This document shows positions 59,015 through 64,000 of a stretch of 64,000 nt of DNA, in pieces. The translations under genes were made by a program, and so were the position numbers. The stretch lies in contig JABCPU010000052.1 in NCBI GenBank assembly GCA_016800925.1, positions 186,001 through 250,000 of the forward strand, in the 5' to 3' direction. How positions within the stretch are numbered: position 1 is the stretch's first letter; every line of letters starts with the position of its first letter. The DNA is from Suillus spraguei. Lineage: Eukaryota; Basidiomycota; Agaricomycetes; Boletales; Suillaceae. The notes beneath the pieces are model-generated. The model made no database searches, had not been told where the DNA came from, and saw only the letters and a program-made list of their open reading frames with translations.

Positions 59015-60700
59015 TGTTATGACCATGCAAAACTGGAGATTAGTAAGAAATCCTGGTCTTACATGGGGTTGTACCGGAGGGTTGTAAAGTCAAAGGGGCT
59101 TGGCCTCAGCTTGTACGCTGTGCCCCTTACCCGAGTATGTGCCCTTAATTTCGGATGAAGTCCAAGGGAGAGTTTTGGTGAAGTCCAGATGGAGGGTCCG
59201 GATGAACTCTAAGGCAGGATAGCTCGACAGAGCTCCGATGGACTTCCGGATGAGCGCGGGAATGCACCGGAACTATTTCCGGAAGGTAGGGAGTAATGGT
59301 AACACTACTGGAACAAGCTCCAAGTAGAACAGATGAAAGATGGACTGCTGGACAAAGTCCAGGGCAGGATAGGAGCAGAGCTCTGGAGGGAAAGATGATC
59401 CATAGATGTCAGAGGATAGGATAGGATGGATCCGAAGGACTAGGGGTCCGAAGGTCCGGAGCTCGGAGGAGCGGAGGAGCGGAGGAGCGGAGGAGCGGAG
59501 GAGCGGAGGAGCGGAGGAGCGGAGGAGCGGAGGAGCGGAGGAGCGGAGGAGCGGAGGAGCGGAGGAGCGGAGGAGCGGAGGAGCGGAGGAGCGGAGGAGC
59601 GGAGGAGCGGAGGAGCGGAGGAGCGGAGGAGCGGAGGAGCGGAGGAGCGGAGGAGCGGAGGAGCGGAGGAGCGGAGGAGCGGAGGAGCGGAGGAGCGGAG
59701 GAGCGGAGGAGCGGAGGAGCGGAGGAGCGGAGGAGCGGAGGAGCGGAGGAGCGGAGGAGCGGAGGAGCGGAGGAGCGGAGGAGCGGAGGAGCGGAGGAGC
59801 GGAGGAGCGGAGGAGCGGAGGAGCGGATGATCGGATGAGCATAGCTCTGTGGATCTTAGAGGAAGTGTTGGCTACTAGAGAGGAGTAGGTCCGGATATGG
59901 TGTAGGGATAGTATAGACTACTCCGGACAAGGTCCAGAATAGAAACAGACAGTATAAGACTACCAAAGGTAGAGTCAGAGGTGAAACAGATGATAGACGG
60001 AGATGGAAGAAGTCCGAAAAGATTATAGGACATAGGATCAAAGCTCCGGCCTAGGGTGTAATCCCATAGGCCTGAGTCAGAAGCTTACAAGGGCCAGAGC
60101 CCAAGTGCAAGAACAGAAACGGAGTTATATAGACATGATAACAGGATACAGAGTAATCAAAGGAATATACAGAAGTAGGAACAATGAATCAGACTGAGGT
60201 CTGCAGGAGTTGTACTACAAGTTTATATACTGTAGGTAGCATGCCGGAAGGCAAGTAAGGATAGTCCGAGGCTATGTTTGAGGCATTGCGGAACACAAGG
60301 CTATGAACTCGGAAATAAGACTTGTACGAAATATCTTATCAAGATGGAAGTCAAGATAACTGAAAGCCAGAGGTGCAGAGATAACCGAAAGCCGGACACA
60401 GGTATTAACCTAAAAGGAGTAACGCGCAGGTGCGCAGGAATAGTTTCGGATATGAGCATGGATTGGATATGGACACGGATTGGATATGGACATGGATCGC
60501 ATATGAACACGGATCGGATGGGTGGATCAGATCGGATGGATGGACTGAGTCAGATATGGATATGGATTAGATATGGATGGATATTGATTGGAGTGGATGG
60601 GTGGATTGGATATGTGAGCTGGATTGGATGGGTGGACTAGGATGTATGGATTGGGTGTCCAGATGTCCATGGATCAGACCTGAATGTACGGTATATGACA
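59015..60700 (+). mobile_element. Solo LTR, family 2 (copy b), nested in the Gypsy 5' LTR
   Basis: 1686 bp from TGTTATGACCATGCAAAACT to ACGGTATATGACA, with ATAAG target duplications (59010-59014, 60701-60705). It is the twin of 54493-56095. The size difference comes partly from a longer 8-bp array. Confidence 0.92.
59465..59827 (+). repeat. (GGAGGAGC)n array, about 45 units
   Basis: A perfect 8-bp tandem repeat of 363 bp, six units longer than the array in the twin LTR. The flanking sequence (GGTCCGAAGGTCCGGAGCTC before, GGATGATCGGATGAGC after) is nearly the same in both copies. Confidence 0.97.
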
Positions 60701-61319
60701 ATAAGCCAATATGTGTGCACAGACCAAGAGAGACATGAGAATGTAAGTGCGTATCCAAAAAGGAAGGCAACTATAGTACAGATGCATTGAGCATATGAGT
60801 CGGAATCAAATTACGTAATATACAAGATAAAGATGAGAGAGAAATGAATAGGGGCACATATGATTGTAACACCTGCTATGGATGACTGGTCATTGAAGAA
60901 CAGAAAATATGTGAGCAGTTGAACTTCAAATTTTATGCACAATGACTGACTTTTATCATATGTATTGAGATGTACCGGGACTGGTTATATAACCGGAGAT
61001 CTGAAAAGACTCGAAAAAAGAAGGCCAGCAAGTTGGGTCAGAAATGGACTTCCCGGATGGTCATAGAACAACTGTGCAAGGAGGAGATCATCAAAAAGAC
61101 CGGAGCGAGGCCAGGATTGAAGACATTTATTGAAAGATATCAGACGACACTCACTGCAGTCATGGCCAGTCTATCTAAAGAGGAGCTGGAGGAAGCTCAG
61201 AACACTGTGATTGAGTGGCCTGCCAAGGCTCCTCCTGCAGCTGTCCAGGCAGACTTTGCAAAGAAGAAAGCACCTGGTTTGATGAAGCACCTGGCGTCCA
61301 AGTTGTGGAAGCAGGCCAG

Positions 61320-62243
61320 TGTAGTGAGAAAAGTCACGCTGACCATCAAAACCCCATTTTCGACAAGTGTCTCATTAATGTCTGCGGTGGCAACCGAAGG
61401 ATTTCCTTATAGCGACAAAATAGCCTTTTCGCTCCGCTAACATGGAACCGTTCTTCTTCCATGGACCCTTACCGGATCCTCGCACCGATGCCCTCATGTC
61501 CCATCCTATTCCATCTAGAATCCATTGGTGCATAGTTACCTCGCTTCCGCCGTTACTAAACCTATGGCAGGATTTACCTTATATCTCAAGGGGCTGCTGC
61601 ACGCTGCGCACCTCATAATTAAGTACCCCATTTATTTTCTTTCATGCTACTGGACTTGCATAGTTATCTTGTATGCGCTCACATATGTTAAAAAGGACTG
61701 AACATACATACCATCACTTACTTCCCATTACATCCCTTCACTAGGACTTAGTATCAGAAATGCTCGCTAGTCGCAATCTATTTGCATTTGAACTCTTCTC
61801 CGTTCAAACCACGCTCATTGATTTAACCACCGGTAACTTTACTGTTCGAAGTACCGCGTGACTTTCGACTTCGCTACTCGTAACCGGACCGCGGCCAGTG
61901 ATCTCGCTGGGTCGCTTTCTCTCTCATCTGCGTTCCCACTTGTATGGAAGTTGCCGCTACCACTACCGCACCGCCGGTAGTTATAACATTTTCATCTTGC
62001 CCAAGCAACTTTGTTCCTGCCCTCGCTAGCTAACCGTTGCAGCTATCATTACCGTGCTAGTACCGCCGCTAACCTCGGAAATCAGAATCCTTGTTGCCAT
62101 TTTAGTACTTCATTGTTTCCTTCGCACTAACTTAGAGAGAATTGCTTCTATCTGCAGTCCTCTTGGGTCAAACATCTCACTCGCGCCTTTAGTAGGATTA
62201 ATGCTGCATTTATACTTAGGCCAGCGCTAGTTTCTTTGTTTCA
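61320..62243 (+). mobile_element. Solo LTR, family 3 (copy b), in the unknown gene
   Basis: 924 bp from TGTAGTGAGAAAAGTCACGC to TTTCTTTGTTTCA, flanked by perfect CCAG duplications (61316-61319, 62244-62247). Removing it and one CCAG restores KLWKQASMRIFILLAWK in the host gene. Confidence 0.92.
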
Positions 62244-62458
62244 CCAGTATGAGAATTTTTATATTATTGGCATGGAAAGAGGAGGACAAAGTGCATATCA
62301 ATGGGTGAGTTCCGGTTCACACTCAACCGGTAAATGAATCCTGATCCGGTCAGAAGAATTAACTTCAATAAAAAGTTGGAGGGCAATAGTTTTACTGATA
62401 CGAAGGACTGGAAGCCCATGTTATCAGAGTGGAATGCCTATGCTGGAGAAGAGTTCAG

Positions 62459-64000
62459 TGTTACAATTGTATGTGCCCCTATTCATTTTCTCTTTGTCTC
62501 CCTTACTTGTATATCATGTCACATGACTCTGACTCATATGCTCAACGCATCTGTACTATAGTTGCCTTCCTTGTTTGGATATGCACTTACATTCTCACGT
62601 CTCTCTCGGTCCGTGTGCACATATTGGTCTATTTAAGCACACTGTACTATGCTTGTATACCTTACTTTAATCTTACTGGGTTTTACCTGGAACTTCCTTC
62701 GCTTAGGTCTCCAACCTAAGTCATCTTGAATCGTCTCTAAGTCTAAGCACTCCTTAGTCTTAGTCTCTATTCTTGTGGAACCTCTTAGACTTGTCTTTGA
62801 GGTCGAACCCTTGATCGTACTTGTAATGCGTTCCTTGTACTTTCACCTTGTCCTCTTCTGGACAAAGTAGAACTTCCCAACAGACCGTCTGTGTCTTTTC
62901 ACTGTCGCTGGTGACACCACCCCAGTCGTAACAAAAGATTAAAGTCCACCTGATCGTCGACTACTCAGTCTTCAACCCTGAACCCTGATAAGCCCTAACA
63001 GACAGCAAGATAGCGCGTGTAGGCACCGAGAAAGTATAACTCATCAGACGAACCGCCGCTATGACAACCACCAAAGAATTCGAATACAAAATCGGTCTCC
63101 CAACCGGTTTTGATGGAGATCGCGACAACTCTCGTGAATTTATCCAATCATGCAATCTATGCTTCGACATCAACGAAAAGCTTTACACCACCGACAAACA
63201 GAAGATCATTTTCATAACATCCTTCATGACTGAGAAGAACGCCAAATCCTGGAAAGAGCAATTCCTTGACCATGCTCAGTCAACTGACACCTCTGGACAA
63301 AAAGTTGGTTATGGAACAATGGCAGATTTTATGAAAAGCTTTAAAGAAGCCTTCGAGCTGGTGGATACCAAAGGAACCATGCTAACGAAACTCAGAGACC
63401 TCAAACAAGGAAGCGGAGATCTCCATACCTACATCGCTGACTTTGAGGCACTTGCAGCCAAGGCCCGTATCACCGACGATGCAACAAAAATTCAATTCTT
63501 CCAAGATGGCTTGAACCTAGGTATCCTTACCAAGCTTTTCGCACCAGGAGATGTCTTGGAAGTATTCCGCGAGGTTGTATTGCAATGTGTTTCCATTGAC
63601 AACTCCCACCATCGTCTTCAAGAAATACGAACACGTCATGCTCCACAACAGAAAAAAGAAGAACTATGGAAACACACGATACATACCTAACCATGACCCC
63701 AATGCAATGGTCGTAGATCGAATCTCCGACATGGAGAGATCCGAATGCATGAAGAAGGGACAATGCTTCAGATGCAAGAAAACAGGGCACCATATTCATA
63801 ACTGTCCTGACAGAAGGAAGAAGACCCCGCTCCGACAAGCCGAAGTCAAAGAAGAAGAAGAAGGCGACGAAACTGTGAGGCGAATTTTCGAGGATTTTTG
63901 AATTGGAGAAACAAAGATTCGACATATGTTTCTCCTAAGGTATTACTAAGACTTGTACGCGCTGTAGGTGAAAGAAAAGAGCTTCATGTCCCTATCACCC
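62459..64000 (+). mobile_element. Second Ty3/Gypsy element, plus strand, cut by the window end
   Basis: 5' LTR at 62459-62933 (475 bp, TGTTACAATTGTATGTGC to CCCAGTCGTAACA), the same primer-site sequence AAAGATTAAAGTCC as the first element, then gag at 63061. The end of the window already enters the protease region (RAVGERKELHVPI). It inserted after GEEFS of the unknown gene. Its LTR is closer to the solo LTR at 44770 than to the LTRs of the first Gypsy element. Confidence 0.92.
63061..63901 (+). pseudogene. Gag of the second Gypsy element, +1 frame break at an A run
   Basis: MTTTKEFEYKIGLPTGFDGD opens a capsid domain very like that at 58010-58582 (LYTTDKQKIIFITSFMTEKN, KIQFFQDGLNLGILTKLFAP). 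The first frame runs to 63690. At the run of six A near 63652 the true continuation moves to the +1 frame (KNYGNTRYIPNHDPNAMVVD) and reaches the zinc knuckle CFRCKKTGHHIHNC at about 63770-63812, ending at 63901. In the first element the equivalent spot is in frame, so here one A appears to be extra. Confidence 0.85.

Larger units (their letters stand above)
49320..60871 (-). mobile_element. Full-length Ty3/Gypsy chromodomain retrotransposon with nested insertions
   Basis: Bounded by LTRs 49320-49789 and 58712-60871 and by perfect CCTGC target duplications (49315-49319, 60872-60876). Three solo LTRs lie inside (53409-54332, 54493-56095, 59015-60700); without them and their target repeats it is about 7.3 kb. 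On the minus strand the order is LTR, gag, protease, reverse transcriptase, RNase H, integrase, chromodomain, an extra ORF, LTR. Pol contains several stops and frame breaks, so it is not autonomous now. The chromodomain places it with chromoviruses. The sequence after the 5' LTR (AAAGATTAAAGTCC) is the likely primer-binding site; which primer is used is not clear. Confidence 0.93.
58712..60871 (-). repeat. 5' LTR of the Gypsy element, split by a family-2 LTR
   Basis: The two parts are 58712-59014 and 60706-60871; together about 469 bp, equal to the other LTR (470 bp). The break coincides exactly with the ATAAG target duplication of the inserted family-2 LTR. Confidence 0.93.
49159..62458 (+). 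pseudogene. Unknown gene interrupted by three LTR-element insertions
   Basis: Coding pieces: 49159-49319, 60877-60910, 60970-61319, 62248-62303 and 62352-62458, with introns 60911-60969 and 62304-62351 (GT..AG) and insertions at 49320, 61320 and 62459. Each join is exact after removing the insert and one target duplication. The reading stays open: MPQSNSSVDSPQKTKQKK, LTEEEVLVFKYHLEEWKEAA, then MYRDWLYNRRSEKTRKKKAS, RMVIEQLCKEEIIKKTGARP, KEELEEAQNTVIEWPAKAPP, ILLAWKEEDKVHING and DTKDWKPMLSEWNAYAGEEF. It is rich in Lys/Glu helices; no catalytic domain recognised. It resembles hypothetical proteins common in Agaricomycete repeats (recalled, not checked). The 3' end lies beyond the second Gypsy element, outside the window. 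Confidence 0.7.

Noticed and set aside
54942..59827. CRISPR-like array
   Set aside because: Units are 8 bp with no spacers, and the genome is eukaryotic.
59273..59842. 189-codon minus-strand frame with SSAPPLLR repeats as an antifreeze-like or cell-wall protein
   Set aside because: Also a by-product of the array; no signal peptide or conserved flanks.
63640..63665. Programmed -1 frameshift at the AAAAAAG run in gag
   Set aside because: The continuation lies in the +1 frame, and the sister element has the same stretch in frame, so a simple extra A is more likely.

Overview
The window looks like nuclear DNA of a mushroom-forming basidiomycete (Agaricomycetes). Coding exons are split by many 43-60 bp introns with GT..AG ends, the fatty acid synthase is one fused beta-alpha chain, and the right half holds KDZ-type transposase remains with a CxC2-like cysteine cluster, a TET/JBP-like oxygenase remnant and chromodomain Ty3/Gypsy elements, a mix typical of that class. 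This rests on reading motifs by eye; no database search was run.

Left half (1-34 kb) is ordinary, gene-dense chromosome. In order: a 20-exon single-chain type I fatty acid synthase (886-13666, +, 3925 aa); an NMN adenylyltransferase-like enzyme (-); the mRNA-export helicase DBP5 (+); a VTC1-like polyphosphate-complex membrane protein (-); an F-box/LRR-like protein (+); a small decayed ORF (-); a SIS1-type Hsp40 behind a clear heat-shock element (+); a second, divergent SIS1-like J-protein with a Ser-rich linker (+); a multi-pass membrane protein (+); a formin-like GBD/FH3 protein without FH2 (-); and a Zn2Cys6 transcription factor (-). The last two each need a one-base correction in a C run to read through.

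Middle (34-40 kb) is gene-poor. It holds a damaged protein kinase whose last exon appears to add C2H2 zinc fingers (36.6-38.06 kb, -), then a roughly 75 bp minisatellite (38.8-39.7 kb).

Right part (40-64 kb) is a transposon palimpsest. A TET/JBP-like remnant and a KDZ transposase remnant lie on the minus strand. A plus-strand gene of unknown function starts at 49.16 kb. These were hit by at least four LTR families. Solo LTRs sit in the KDZ/TET block (42584-43525, 44770-45244, 46218-47168). A complete minus-strand chromodomain Gypsy element (49320-60871, 5-bp TSD CCTGC) sits inside the unknown gene, and is itself hit by three solo LTRs (53409-54332, 54493-56095, 59015-60700). The unknown gene is hit twice more (solo LTR 61320-62243; a second, plus-strand Gypsy element from 62459 to the window end). 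Two of the solo LTRs carry long (GGAGGAGC)n arrays.

The best leads are the KDZ + TET/JBP locus with its layered insertions, the otherwise open gene hit three times, the extra zinc-knuckle ORF at the 3' end of the Gypsy element, the 8-bp arrays, and a cluster of single-base homopolymer indels that decides which genes are really broken.
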